Shown here in pieces: positions 1-9,116 of a stretch of DNA of 64,000 bases. A program made the position numbers and the translations under genes. Each line of letters starts with the position of its first letter. Within the stretch, counting starts at the first letter, position 1. The DNA lies in contig NZ_JAPFGP010000010.1 of NCBI RefSeq assembly GCF_026241155.1, forward strand, positions 124,001 through 188,000, written 5' to 3'. The DNA comes from Paucibacter sp. PLA-PC-4. Its GTDB lineage: Bacteria > Pseudomonadota > Gammaproteobacteria > Burkholderiales > Burkholderiaceae_C. Below the pieces are notes generated by a model that had not been told where the DNA came from, searched no databases, and saw nothing but the letters and a program-made list of their open reading frames with translations.

Positions 1-1395
1 CGAGACGATGCGGCTCATCGAGTCCATGCGGCCATAGAAACGGCCGATATAGGCGATGAAGGCGGTCAGCACACCCACCGTGATGTCGCCGCCAGCCACC
101 AGATAGATACCAAAGCCCCAGACCACCAGCAGGCCGATTTCGGTCAGCAGCGAGACGGTCGGGGTGAACAGGCTCCAGGTCTTGTTGAGCTTGTCATTGA
201 CGGCCAGGTTATGGGCATTGGCCTGGTGGAAGCGCTGGGCCTCACGCTTTTCCTGGGCGAAGGCCTTGACGACGCGGATGCCGGGGATGGTGTCGGCCAG
301 CACGCTGGTGACCTCGCCCCAGACCCGGTCGATCTTCTCGAAGCCGGTGCGTAGCCGGTCACGCACCAGATGGATCATCCAGGCGATGAAGGGCAGCGGC
401 AGCAGCGTCGCCAGCGCCAGCCAGGGGTTGATCGAGAACAGGATGGTGGCCGTCATCACCAGCATCAGCACATCGGTGATGAAGTCCAGCGCATGCAGGG
501 ACAAGAAGACGCTGAGCCGGTCGGTCTCGCTGCCGATGCGGCTCATCAGGTCACCGGTACGCTTGTTGCCAAAATACTCCAGCGACAGACTCAGCAAATG
601 GTCGAAAGTGGTGGTGCGCAGGTCGGCGGCGATGCGCTCGGATACCAAGGCCAAAATATAGGTCTTGGCCCAGCCCAGCAGCCAGGACACCAGGCCGGCA
701 CCCAGCAGGCCACTCAGATAAAGTCCGACCACCCAGGGGTCAATTCGCTGGCCCTGCTGAAAGGGGATCAGTACCTTGTCCATCAAGGGCATGGTCAGAT
801 AGGGGGCCACCAGGGTCGCGGCGGTCGAACCCAGCATCAGCGCAAAACCAAGCAAGAGTTGACCCTGGTAGGGCTTGGCAAAACGCCACAGTCGCAGCAG
901 CACCCAGGTGGAAGGCGGCGTGTGCAGCTCGCGCGCGCAGGTCGGGCATTCCTCGCTGCCCTCATCGCTGCGGGGTGGCAGCGGCGCCTTGCAGCTGGGG
1001 CAGAAGCTCAGCTCCTCGGCATCCGGCCGGGCCGGCTCGTTGCGGCGCTCAAATGCCTCATGCCAGCGCTGCGCTTGCAGATTCATCTGCAGCGTAAAGC
1101 GCCACAACGCCAGCCGTTGGCTGCCGTCCACCAGTTCCAGGCTGCCGATGCCAGCATGGTCGGAGATGCGCATCGCCAGATCCGGTCGCAGCGCCCATTC
1201 GCTCCAGGCGCTCGTGGCCGGATCCCAGGCCAGCAGGCGGCAGTCGGTCAGAACCAGCAGGCCCCGGTTGAAGCGCCCGGCGGAGTCCAGGTCAACCTCC
1301 AGCACCGTCGCCGCGTTCTCAGCGTCTGAAAGACGCGCCTGCAAGGCGGCCCATTGGGGGTGCTGGGGGGCGTCGGCGGGATGATGATGCTGCAT
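1..1395 (-). CDS. Cyanophycin-associated ABC transporter, permease part (C-terminus cut by window edge)
   Basis: 465 codons are visible, from the ATG at 1395 to the window edge. Residues 1-125 are a soluble, unassigned domain. A zinc-ribbon follows, with Cys132, 135, 150 and 153 (C-x2-C-x14-C-x2-C). From about residue 165 there is an ABC-exporter membrane domain (type-1 fold, e.g. the helix with VAPYLTMPLMDKVLIPF and the coupling segment GDLMSRIGSETDRLSVF). The nucleotide-binding domain lies outside the window. It is transcribed away from cphA' (192 bases between starts). Transporters with this zinc-ribbon front and this position next to cphA are known in Burkholderiales as cyanophycin-metabolism-associated; the substrate is not established. 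A role in moving cyanophycin precursors or breakdown peptides is inference from position only. Confidence 0.85.
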   Translation of the reverse strand, partial: MQHHHPADAPQHPQWAALQARLSDAENAATVLEVDLDSAGRFNRGLLVLTDCRLLAWDPATSAWSEWALRPDLAMRISDHAGIGSLELVDGSQRLALWRFTLQMNLQAQRWHEAFERRNEPARPDAEELSFCPSCKAPLPPRSDEGSEECPTCARELHTPPSTWVLLRLWRFAKPYQGQLLLGFALMLGSTAATLVAPYLTMPLMDKVLIPFQQGQRIDPWVVGLYLSGLLGAGLVSWLLGWAKTYILALVSERIAADLRTTTFDHLLSLSLEYFGNKRTGDLMSRIGSETDRLSVFLSLHALDFITDVLMLVMTATILFSINPWLALATLLPLPFIAWMIHLVRDRLRTGFEKIDRVWGEVTSVLADTIPGIRVVKAFAQEKREAQRFHQANAHNLAVNDKLNKTWSLFTPTVSLLTEIGLLVVWGFGIYLVAGGDITVGVLTAFIAYIGRFYGRMDSMSRIVS

Positions 1396-1587
1396 TGTGA
1401 TGTTTTTCGAGAAGCGCTCTTGAGGCGGCCCGCGCGCTGTATTGAACCCCGAATTCTCGCCGAAAGACAACTGCCGGCATGAAACCCGGTGCTGGCTGCG
1501 CGCCACACCGCCCGGCGCGCGCCGGGCGCACAATCTCGCATCGTCATACCCCAGCTATCGCTTTTGGCCGGCCTCGGCCCCGCCCTT

Positions 1588-3756
1588 ATGAGTCCTAAAT
1601 CCGACATCAAGCTCCTGCGCGTCAACTATCTGCGCGGCCCGAATATGTGGACCTATCGTCCGGTCCTGGAGGTCTGGCTGGACCTGGGCGAGCTGGAGGA
1701 CTACCCCTCCAACCTGCTGCCCGGCTTTACCGAGCGGCTCACCGAGCGGTTGCCGGCCCTGATCGAACACCACTGCGGCGTCGGCGAGCGCGGCGGCTTT
1801 TTGCAGCGCCTGACCGAAGGCACCTGGATGGGCCATGTGCTGGAGCACATCGTCATCGAGCTGCTGAACCTGTCCGGCATGCCTACCGGCTTCGGTCAGA
1901 CCCGCAGCACCTCGAAAACCGGGGTCTACCGCATGGTGTTCCGTGCCCGCGACGAGCAGGTCGCCCGCGCCGCACTGGCCGAGGGGCATGCCTTGCTGAT
2001 GGCCACCATCAACGAGCAGCCCTTCGAGGTGCAGGCCGCAGTGGCCAGGGTGCGCGACAAGCTGGACGACTGCTATCTGGGCCCGTCAACCGCGGCCATT
2101 GTCGCCGCCGCTACCGACCGTCGCATCCCGCACATCCGTCTGAACGATGGCAATTTGGTGCAGCTGGGCCATGGCGCACGCCAGCGCCGCATCTGGACCG
2201 CCGAGACCGATATGACCAGCGCGATCGCCGAAGGCATCGCCGGCGACAAGGACCTGACCAAGACCCTGCTGAAGGCGGTCGGCGTGCCGGTGCCAGAGGG
2301 CGCCACCGTCAAGAGCGCCGAGGCTGCGTGGGACGCAGCCCAGGACATCGGTTTCCCGGTCGTCGTCAAACCTTCGGACGGCAACCATGGCCGCGGCGTG
2401 ACGCTGGACCTGCGCGAGCGCGCCGACATCGAATCGGCCTTCCACGTCGCCGACAAGGAAGGCTCGGAGGTGTTGGTCGAGCCCTATATCCGTGGCATGG
2501 AACACCGCCTGCTGGTGGTCGGCGGCCAGGTAGTCGCGGCCGCGCGCGGCGAGGAAGCCTGGATCACCGGCGACGGCCGGCACACGGTGGTCGAACTGAT
2601 CGATCTGCAGATCAACACCGACCCTCGCCGCGGCCTGACCGAGGACTTCCCGCTCAACCGCATCGACATCAGCGACGACCCCGTCGTGCTGCTGGACTTG
2701 CAACGCCAGGGCGTCTCGCCCGAGGCGGTGCCGACGGCCGGCCAGCGAGTGCTGATACAGCGCAACGGCAACGTCGCCATCGACTGCACTGCCGAGGTCC
2801 ATCCCGAGGTGGCCCATGCCGTCTCGCTGGCGGCCCGCACCATCGGCCTGGACATCGCCGGCGTCGACCTGGTGACCGAGGACATCGCCAAGCCTCTGGC
2901 CGAGACCGGCGGCGCCATCGTCGAGGTCAATGCAGGCCCGGGCCTGCTGATGCATCTAAAGCCGGCCTCGGGAAGCCCGCAGCCGGTCGGCCAGGCCATC
3001 ATCGACCACCTGTTCGCCGCCGACGAGAACGGCCGCATCCCCATCATCGGCGTGGCCGGCTCGCGCGGCGGCGCCCAGATCGCTCGACTGGTGGCCTGGC
3101 TGCTGCACCTGAACGGGCGCTCGGTCGGCCTGGCCTGCGGCCAGGGCCTGTTTCTCGGCAATCGTCGCGTCGAGAAGTCCGACTCAGCCCATTGGAGCGC
3201 TGCCCACCGCCTGCTGATGAACCGCGGCGTCGACGCAGTTGTTATCGAGAACAATGCCGCCGCCATCCTGCGCGACGGCCTGGCCTATGACCGCTGCCAG
3301 ATCGGCCTGGTCACCGATATGGGTGGCCTGGGCAGCCTCGACGACTTCGATGTGCGCAGCGAGGACCAGCTCTTCAAGGTGCTGCGCACCCAGGTTGATG
3401 TGGTGCTGCCCGACGGTGCCGCGGTGCTCAATGCCGACGAACCCAGGCTGCTTGACATGGCCCGCCTCAGCGACGGCGATGTGCTGTTCTATGCGTTGGA
3501 CGCCGCCACGCTGGCCGAGCAGCGCGCCGCCGGCAGCCGCACCGTATTCCTGCGCGACGGCGCCGCGATGCTGGCGCAGGGCCTGTCGGAAACCGCCGGC
3601 GCCAATGTCGAGGCCTTGCTGGCGCGCTTTGCGGCCGCCGGCCAGCCACTGGACGCGGCCACCGCGCTGGCCGCCGTCGCCACTGCCTGGGCGCTGAACA
3701 TCTCGCCCGAACTGATCTCAGCAGGCCTGGACACTTTCGTGCCCGAGTCGGTCTAA
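1588..3756 (+). CDS. cphA': Cyanophycin synthetase-like protein CphA' lacking a functional Mur-ligase P-loop
   Basis: 722 aa from ATG 1588; the frame is open further upstream, but the homology with CphA (LLRVNYLRGPNMWTYRPV) begins here. Layout: CphA N-terminal domain (1-200), ATP-grasp domain with PVVVKPSDGNHGRGVTL near residues 256-272, and a Mur-ligase-like domain from about 480. The Mur P-loop position reads VAGSRGGAQ (about 489-497) instead of GTNGKTT, so the Walker lysine is gone. The protein also stops before the C-terminal Mur subdomain that CphA retains. The ATP-grasp domain, which adds Asp to the polymer backbone in CphA, looks intact, while Arg addition would not be expected. This matches the shortened CphA2/CphA' class; cyanobacterial CphA2 uses beta-Asp-Arg dipeptides. 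That activity is inference here. It is 27 bases upstream of cphA, very likely in one operon. Confidence 0.9.
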   Translation: MSPKSDIKLLRVNYLRGPNMWTYRPVLEVWLDLGELEDYPSNLLPGFTERLTERLPALIEHHCGVGERGGFLQRLTEGTWMGHVLEHIVIELLNLSGMPTGFGQTRSTSKTGVYRMVFRARDEQVARAALAEGHALLMATINEQPFEVQAAVARVRDKLDDCYLGPSTAAIVAAATDRRIPHIRLNDGNLVQLGHGARQRRIWTAETDMTSAIAEGIAGDKDLTKTLLKAVGVPVPEGATVKSAEAAWDAAQDIGFPVVVKPSDGNHGRGVTLDLRERADIESAFHVADKEGSEVLVEPYIRGMEHRLLVVGGQVVAAARGEEAWITGDGRHTVVELIDLQINTDPRRGLTEDFPLNRIDISDDPVVLLDLQRQGVSPEAVPTAGQRVLIQRNGNVAIDCTAEVHPEVAHAVSLAARTIGLDIAGVDLVTEDIAKPLAETGGAIVEVNAGPGLLMHLKPASGSPQPVGQAIIDHLFAADENGRIPIIGVAGSRGGAQIARLVAWLLHLNGRSVGLACGQGLFLGNRRVEKSDSAHWSAAHRLLMNRGVDAVVIENNAAAILRDGLAYDRCQIGLVTDMGGLGSLDDFDVRSEDQLFKVLRTQVDVVLPDGAAVLNADEPRLLDMARLSDGDVLFYALDAATLAEQRAAGSRTVFLRDGAAMLAQGLSETAGANVEALLARFAAAGQPLDAATALAAVATAWALNISPELISAGLDTFVPESV

Positions 3757-3783
3757 CAGCACTCCAGAAGCAACGAGCCCCCT

Positions 3784-6363
3784 ATGGAAGTCTCACGCAT
3801 CCGCGCCCTGCGCGGCCCGAATATGTGGAGCCGTCACACGGCCATCGAAGCCGTGGTCAGTTGCGGCGACGCCGAACGACAGGTCGCCGACCAGGCCGGC
3901 TTCGAGGCGCGACTGCGCGCCCTGTTCCCCGGCATCGGGGCGCTGCGTTCCCGCGGCGCCCCCGAGCTGCCGCTGCCGCTGGCCAAGCTTCTGGAGCAGG
4001 CGGCGCTGGCCCTGCAGGCCCAGGCCGGCTGCCCGGTGACCTTCAGCCACACCCATGCCACCGGCGAGCCCGGCACCTACCAAGTGGTGGTTGAGTACAG
4101 CGAGGAGGATGTCGGCCGCATGGCTTTCGACGCGGCCGTCCGGCTGCTGCAGGCCGCACTCGACAACACCGGTTTTGACATCGACGCAACGCTGGCCCAG
4201 CTGCGCGAGCTTGACGAGGACGTGCGCCTGGGCCCGTCGACCGGTTCTATCGTCGACGCGGCGATGGCCCGCGGCATCCCCTACCGCCGCCTGACCCAAG
4301 GCAGCCTGGTGCAGTTCGGCTGGGGCGCCAAGCAGCGCCGCATCTGGGCCGCCGAGGTCGACGCGACCAGCGCCGTCTCTGAATCGATTGCGCAGGACAA
4401 GGACCTCAGCAAGCGCCTGTTGCAGTCGGCCGGCGTACCGGTGCCGATCGGCCGCCCGGTCGACAGCATTGACGATGCCTGGGCTGCCGCGCTGGAGGTC
4501 GGGCTGCCGGTGGTGGTCAAGCCTCAGGACGGCAACCAGGGCAAGGGCGTCACGGTCAATGTAGCCAGCCGCGACCATATGGAAATCGCCTACAAGGCCG
4601 CCGACGAGATCGGCCAGGTGATGGTCGAGAAATTCCTGCCCGGCAGCGACTACCGCTTGCTCGTGATCGGCGACAAGCTGATCGCTGCCGCGCGTCGCGA
4701 CCCACCGCATGTGATCGGCGACGGGGTGTTGACAGTCAAGCAGCTGGTCGACAAGGTCAATGCCGACCCGAAACGCGGCGACGGCCATGCCACTTCGCTG
4801 ACCAAGATCCGCTTCGACGACATCGCCGTCGCGCGTCTGGCGCTGCAAGACCTGACTCCGGCTTCGGTGCCCGACAAGGGACAACGCGTGATCCTGCGCA
4901 ACAACGCCAATCTGTCGACCGGGGGCACCGCCACCGATGTCACCGATGACGTGCACCCTGATGTCGCAGCCCGTGCGGTGGCGGCTGCGCAGGTGGTCGG
5001 CCTTCATGTCTGCGGCGTCGATGTGGTGGCCGAGAGCGTGCTGCAGCCGCTGGAGGAGCAAAGCGGCGGTGTCGTCGAGGTCAACGCCGCACCGGGCCTG
5101 CGCATGCATTTGAGCCCGAGCTATGGCAAGGGGCGCCCGGTCGGCGAGGCCATCATCGCCCACCTCTACGGCCATGGCCACAAGAGTGAGGATGGTCGTA
5201 TCCCGGTGGTCGCCGTCACCGGCACCAATGGCAAAACCACCGTGACGCGGCTGATCGCCCATCTGTTCGCGACCTGCGGCCTGAAGGTCGGCATGACCAA
5301 TACCGACGGCGTCTATGTCGACGGCCGCCAGATCGATAGCGGCGACTGCTCAGGCCCGAAGAGCGCGCGCAATGTGCTGATGCACCCGGATGTGGAGGCG
5401 GCCGTGTTCGAGACCGCGCGCGGCGGCGTGCTGCGCGAGGGTCTGGGCTTTGACCGCTGCCAGGTGGCCGTGGTCACCAACCTCGGCGAGGGCGACCACC
5501 TGGGCATGAACTTCCTCAACACCGTTGAGGAACTGGCCCTGGTCAAGCGGGTGATCGTGCAGAACGTCGCGCCGAGCGGCTATGCGGTGCTCAACGCCGC
5601 TGACCCGGTGGTGGCTGCGATGGCCCCGGTCTGCCCGGGCCAGATCATCTTCTTCGCGGCCGACCGCCATCACCCGCTGATGGCCACGCACCGCGCCCAA
5701 GGCAAGCGCTGCGTCTATCTGGATGGCGACCAACTGGTCGCGGCACAGGGCTCCTGGCGCGAGACCCTGCCGCTGCGCGACATCCCCTTCACCCGCGGCG
5801 GCACCATCCCCTTCCAAGTCGAGAACGCGATGGCGGCCGTGGCGGCGGGCTGGGGCGTCGGCCTTGACTGGGACACAATACGGCGCGGCGTCGCCAGCTT
5901 CAGCAATGATGCCGACAATGTGCCGGGCCGCTTCAATGTCATGGACTATCGCGGCGCCACCGTCGTGGCCGACTACGGGCACAACGCCGACGCGATGCGC
6001 GCGCTGGTGGCAGCCGTCGATGCGCTGCCGGCCAAGACCCGCTCGGTCGTGATCAGCGGCGCCGGTGACCGCCGCGACGAGGACATCCGCGCCCAAACTC
6101 AGATCCTTGGCCGGGCCTTCGACGAGGTCTTGCTGTTCCAGGATGCCTGCCAGCGGGGTCGCGAAGACGGCGAGGTGCTTGCCCTGCTGCGCCAAGGTTT
6201 GGAGGGCTCGACCCGCACCCGCCATGTGCAGGAGATCCGCGGCGAGTTCGTCGCGATCGACACCGCACTGGCGCGGCTGCAGCCAGGCGACCTGTGCCTG
6301 GTGCTGGTCGATCAGGTCGAGGAGGCGCTGGCTCATCTGAGTAAGCGCATCAGCGCCGGCTGA
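3784..6363 (+). CDS. cphA: Cyanophycin synthetase (CphA1 type)
   Basis: 859 aa, close to the usual 850-900. Makes cyanophycin (multi-L-arginyl-poly-L-aspartate) from Asp and Arg with ATP, in the cytoplasm. Domains: N-terminal CphA domain (1-200); ATP-grasp domain with LPVVVKPQDGNQGKGVTV near 241-258 and the metal/ATP segment VVEVNAAPGLRMHL near 437-450; Mur-ligase-like domain with the P-loop VTGTNGKTTVTR (GTNGKTT at 480-486); and a C-terminal subdomain with VVADYGHNADAM near 730. All motifs needed for both Asp and Arg addition are present, unlike the upstream paralogue. It is followed 27 bases after the stop by a strong intrinsic terminator, so cphA'-cphA form a two-gene unit. No cyanophycinase gene is visible in the window. 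Confidence 0.96.
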   Translation: MEVSRIRALRGPNMWSRHTAIEAVVSCGDAERQVADQAGFEARLRALFPGIGALRSRGAPELPLPLAKLLEQAALALQAQAGCPVTFSHTHATGEPGTYQVVVEYSEEDVGRMAFDAAVRLLQAALDNTGFDIDATLAQLRELDEDVRLGPSTGSIVDAAMARGIPYRRLTQGSLVQFGWGAKQRRIWAAEVDATSAVSESIAQDKDLSKRLLQSAGVPVPIGRPVDSIDDAWAAALEVGLPVVVKPQDGNQGKGVTVNVASRDHMEIAYKAADEIGQVMVEKFLPGSDYRLLVIGDKLIAAARRDPPHVIGDGVLTVKQLVDKVNADPKRGDGHATSLTKIRFDDIAVARLALQDLTPASVPDKGQRVILRNNANLSTGGTATDVTDDVHPDVAARAVAAAQVVGLHVCGVDVVAESVLQPLEEQSGGVVEVNAAPGLRMHLSPSYGKGRPVGEAIIAHLYGHGHKSEDGRIPVVAVTGTNGKTTVTRLIAHLFATCGLKVGMTNTDGVYVDGRQIDSGDCSGPKSARNVLMHPDVEAAVFETARGGVLREGLGFDRCQVAVVTNLGEGDHLGMNFLNTVEELALVKRVIVQNVAPSGYAVLNAADPVVAAMAPVCPGQIIFFAADRHHPLMATHRAQGKRCVYLDGDQLVAAQGSWRETLPLRDIPFTRGGTIPFQVENAMAAVAAGWGVGLDWDTIRRGVASFSNDADNVPGRFNVMDYRGATVVADYGHNADAMRALVAAVDALPAKTRSVVISGAGDRRDEDIRAQTQILGRAFDEVLLFQDACQRGREDGEVLALLRQGLEGSTRTRHVQEIRGEFVAIDTALARLQPGDLCLVLVDQVEEALAHLSKRISAG

Positions 6364-6390
6364 ACCAGGGCCCTGGCCCGCGCTCAGGAC

Positions 6391-6417
6391 AAAGGCGCTG
6401 CGGCGCCTTTGCTTTTT
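6391..6417 (+). terminator. Rho-independent terminator after cphA
   Basis: Perfect 8-bp stem AAAGGCGC/GCGCCTTT (6391-6398 and 6403-6410) with a TGCG loop, followed by GCTTTTT. It lies 27 bases past the cphA stop and closes the cyanophycin operon. Confidence 0.85.
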
Positions 6418-6430
6418 GCGCCAGCCATAG

Positions 6431-6700
6431 CAGGTCGCCAGCGGCGCACGGCTGAGGAGCGCAGCCGCGGGCGCGATGCAGGAGATCGTTCAGGCGATGC
6501 AGCGCGAGGCCCTCCTGATCGTCGACATCGCCAATGCATCGGCCCAGCAAAGTTGGCAACATCCTCCGCGTCAACGCAACCATCCCAGCGCTCGACCAGG
6601 TCACACAGCAAAATGCAGCGCTGGTCGAGGAGTCTGCGGCGGCAGCGGCCAGCTTTCGGGAGGAGGCTGCCCGCCTGACCGAGAACTCGGCCATCTTCAG
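6431..6700 (+). pseudogene. Frameshifted remnant of a methyl-accepting chemotaxis protein C-terminus
   Basis: Two frames together read like the last ~90 residues of a chemoreceptor. From 6431: QVASGARLRSAAAGAMQEIV and on to about 6555; then a +1/-1 shift into the frame giving [20 protein letters not shown] and EEAARLTENSAIF to about 6696. The intact receptor at 9117-10925 has the same order ([20 protein letters not shown] ... [20 protein letters not shown]). A TAG lies just upstream (6428-6430), and no receptor N-terminus or start is visible. This is the only recognisable content of the 490-base gap 6364-6853 besides the cphA terminator; 6701-6853 shows nothing further. Confidence 0.8.
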
Positions 6701-6853
6701 CCCCGAGGAGTCAATGCCCGGCTGCCCCCCCCATGAGAGGGCCGTCGGGGCGGCATTAATGCTCATTTGTCAGCCGCGCGTCCAAACACCGGCGGCCTAA
6801 GATGTAAGCAAAATTGAATCCTCTCGCGCCCCCTCGTCCAAGCCCCCCCCTTC

Positions 6854-9109
6854 GTGATCTACGCGCTCGCGTTCAACCTCTCGGTCAATCTGATACTCGG
6901 TCTCGCGCTGTGGCTGACCTGGGCGCGTGAACGCAGTCAGGGCTTCAACCGGCTGCTGGGTGCGAGCTTTCTGGCCCAGGTGCTCGCCACCCCGGCCTAT
7001 TTGCTGTGGCGCCAAAGTGAGGGGCTGCTCCACAGCCTCGGCGGCTTCGGCCTCGCGGCTTCCGGCGCGCTGAGCATGCTGATGATGGTGGCCGGTCTGC
7101 GCGACCTGGTCGGCCGCCCACTGAGCTGGCGGCAGGCCACGGCGCTGGGCCTGGGCCTGCTGGGCCTGCTCGGTGCACTGCTCGACCAGAGCATCGCGGC
7201 GGCTCAGGGCTCCGGCGCCGCGCTGAACACCTTGCTGGGCGTGGCCGCACTGCGCTGGCTCTGGCCACATGGCAAGGCCGAGCGGCTGGCCGGCCTGAGC
7301 CTGGTGCTGATAGGCCTGAACCAGTTCACTTTCGCGCTCGGCGGCGAGGCCGCCCTTGGCCTGCAGTCCAGCATCGGTGCGGCGCTGCGCATGTTGCTAG
7401 GCATCAGCCTGCTGCATGCGGCGCTTCGGCGCAGCAGCCTGGAGTCCCGCGGCCTGCGCACCCAGCTGCACTACATGACCGAGCATTCGCACCAGGGCGT
7501 GCTGGTGGCCCGCGAGGACGAACCGCTTTATGCGAACGCGGCCCTGCTCGAACTCTACGGCGTCGCCAGCCTGGCCGAGTTCAAGCATTACCAGCAGCAG
7601 CAGCCGGCGAGCCTGCGCGCGTCGGCATTGCAGCGCCGCCGCGCCATCATCAGCGGCGAGCTGCCCCACGCGCACTGGGAAGGCGAGCGCCGGCGCAGCG
7701 ACGGCAGCTTGATGCGGCTGATGTTCTCGTCCTGGCGGATCGACTGGGCCGACGGGCCGGCCGAACATCTGGTGATCAGCGACGATACCGAGCGCTACAA
7801 CGCTACCCAGGCCCTGCTGCACCAGGCCACCCACGACCCGGTCACTGGCCTGCCCAACCGCAGCGCACTGCAGCAGCGCTTGCGTGAGCTGTGCGCGCAG
7901 GCCCGCCCCTTTGGTCTGATCTGGCTGGACCTGGACCGTTTCACGCTGCTCAACGAGGCTTATGGCCATGCCACGGGCGATGCGCTGCTGCGCGCTTTCG
8001 GCGCGCTGCTGCAGGCCGAGTTCACGCCGCAGGCGCAGACCATGCATCTGGGCGAGGACGAGTTCGCGCTGCTGGTAACGGCAGGCGCTGAGCCGGCCCT
8101 GCTGCACGAGCTGACACGGCGCCTGCGCGCGCGGCTGGCGCGGCCCTTCGCCGTAGACGCTCGCGAGATCTATATCGACGCCTCGATCGGAGTGGCCCGC
8201 TTCCCGCACACCGCCAGCGACCCCGAGGGCCTGCTGCGCGAAGCCAGTGCCGCGATGCACGAGGCCAAGCAGGAGCCCGGCAGCGCCGAACGCTGGGCCG
8301 AGGCCAGCCCCAGGCGCAGCAGCAGCGCGACCATGCTGGCCGAACAGGCGATGCGAGCCGGGCTGAAGAACGCAGAATTCGAGCTGGTTTACCAGCCCAA
8401 GATCGCTGCCGCCGGCGGCGCACTGCTGAGCTTCGAAGCCCTGGTGCGCTGGCACCGGCCGAGCCATGGCGTGGTCAACCCCGCTGATTTCATCCCAGCG
8501 GCCGAGCGCACCGGCCTGATCGTTCCGCTGGGTGCGATGCTGCTGCAGCAGGCCTGCCGCCAGCTCAGTAACTGGCGCGCCGAAGGTCGACTGGTCCTGC
8601 CGGTGGCCGTGAATGTCTCGCCGCTGCAGCTGCACGACCCGAGCTTCCCGGCCTTCGTCGCCCGCACGCTGCAGACTTTCGATCTGCCGGCCGCGCTGCT
8701 GACCTTGGAGATCACCGAAACGGCGGCGGTGCGCGACGCCGATCAGGCTTGCGAGCGCATCAGCCGGCTCAACGAGCTCGGCATCAAGGTCGCGCTGGAC
8801 GACTTCGGCACCGGCTTCTCCTCGCTGAACCTGCTACGCAGCATGCCACTGGACGCAGTCAAGATCGACCGCAGCCTGATCGAGCCGATGCCTCAGCGCA
8901 CCGCCAGCGCGGTGGTGAGGGCGATCTGCCAGCTGGCCGCCGTGCTGGACCTGAAGGTGGTGGCAGAGGGCATCGAGACCCAGGCCCAGGCCGAGGCGGC
9001 GCGCGCCGCCGGCTGCAACGAGCTGCAAGGCTTTTTGTTCAGCAAACCCCTGTCGGCCTCTGCGGCGGGCGACTGGCTGGCGCGCCAGCCGGAGCCGGCG
9101 CTCGGCTGA
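6854..9109 (+). CDS. Membrane GGDEF/EAL protein, likely c-di-GMP phosphodiesterase
   Basis: 751 aa from a GTG start. The first ~190 residues hold about six hydrophobic helices (membrane sensor). A PAS-like segment follows (about 205-310), then a GGDEF domain beginning at HDPVTGLPNRS (about 326) and an EAL domain from about 510. The cyclase signature is GEDEF (about 400) rather than GG(D/E)EF, so cyclase activity is doubtful. The EAL domain keeps FEALVRW (about 527), NVSPLQL, ITET, DDFGTGFSS (about 650), KIDRS and VAEGIET, the set expected for an active phosphodiesterase. Predicted role: membrane-linked c-di-GMP hydrolysis. It converges on the chemoreceptor gene, with 7 bases between stops. 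Confidence 0.92.
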   Translation: MIYALAFNLSVNLILGLALWLTWARERSQGFNRLLGASFLAQVLATPAYLLWRQSEGLLHSLGGFGLAASGALSMLMMVAGLRDLVGRPLSWRQATALGLGLLGLLGALLDQSIAAAQGSGAALNTLLGVAALRWLWPHGKAERLAGLSLVLIGLNQFTFALGGEAALGLQSSIGAALRMLLGISLLHAALRRSSLESRGLRTQLHYMTEHSHQGVLVAREDEPLYANAALLELYGVASLAEFKHYQQQQPASLRASALQRRRAIISGELPHAHWEGERRRSDGSLMRLMFSSWRIDWADGPAEHLVISDDTERYNATQALLHQATHDPVTGLPNRSALQQRLRELCAQARPFGLIWLDLDRFTLLNEAYGHATGDALLRAFGALLQAEFTPQAQTMHLGEDEFALLVTAGAEPALLHELTRRLRARLARPFAVDAREIYIDASIGVARFPHTASDPEGLLREASAAMHEAKQEPGSAERWAEASPRRSSSATMLAEQAMRAGLKNAEFELVYQPKIAAAGGALLSFEALVRWHRPSHGVVNPADFIPAAERTGLIVPLGAMLLQQACRQLSNWRAEGRLVLPVAVNVSPLQLHDPSFPAFVARTLQTFDLPAALLTLEITETAAVRDADQACERISRLNELGIKVALDDFGTGFSSLNLLRSMPLDAVKIDRSLIEPMPQRTASAVVRAICQLAAVLDLKVVAEGIETQAQAEAARAAGCNELQGFLFSKPLSASAAGDWLARQPEPALG

Positions 9110-9116
9110 TGCAGCT

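Noticed and set aside
370-1329. Long plus-strand open frame of 319 codons
   Set aside because: It is the antisense of the ABC transporter, Gln/Arg-rich, with no family motif; an effect of high GC.
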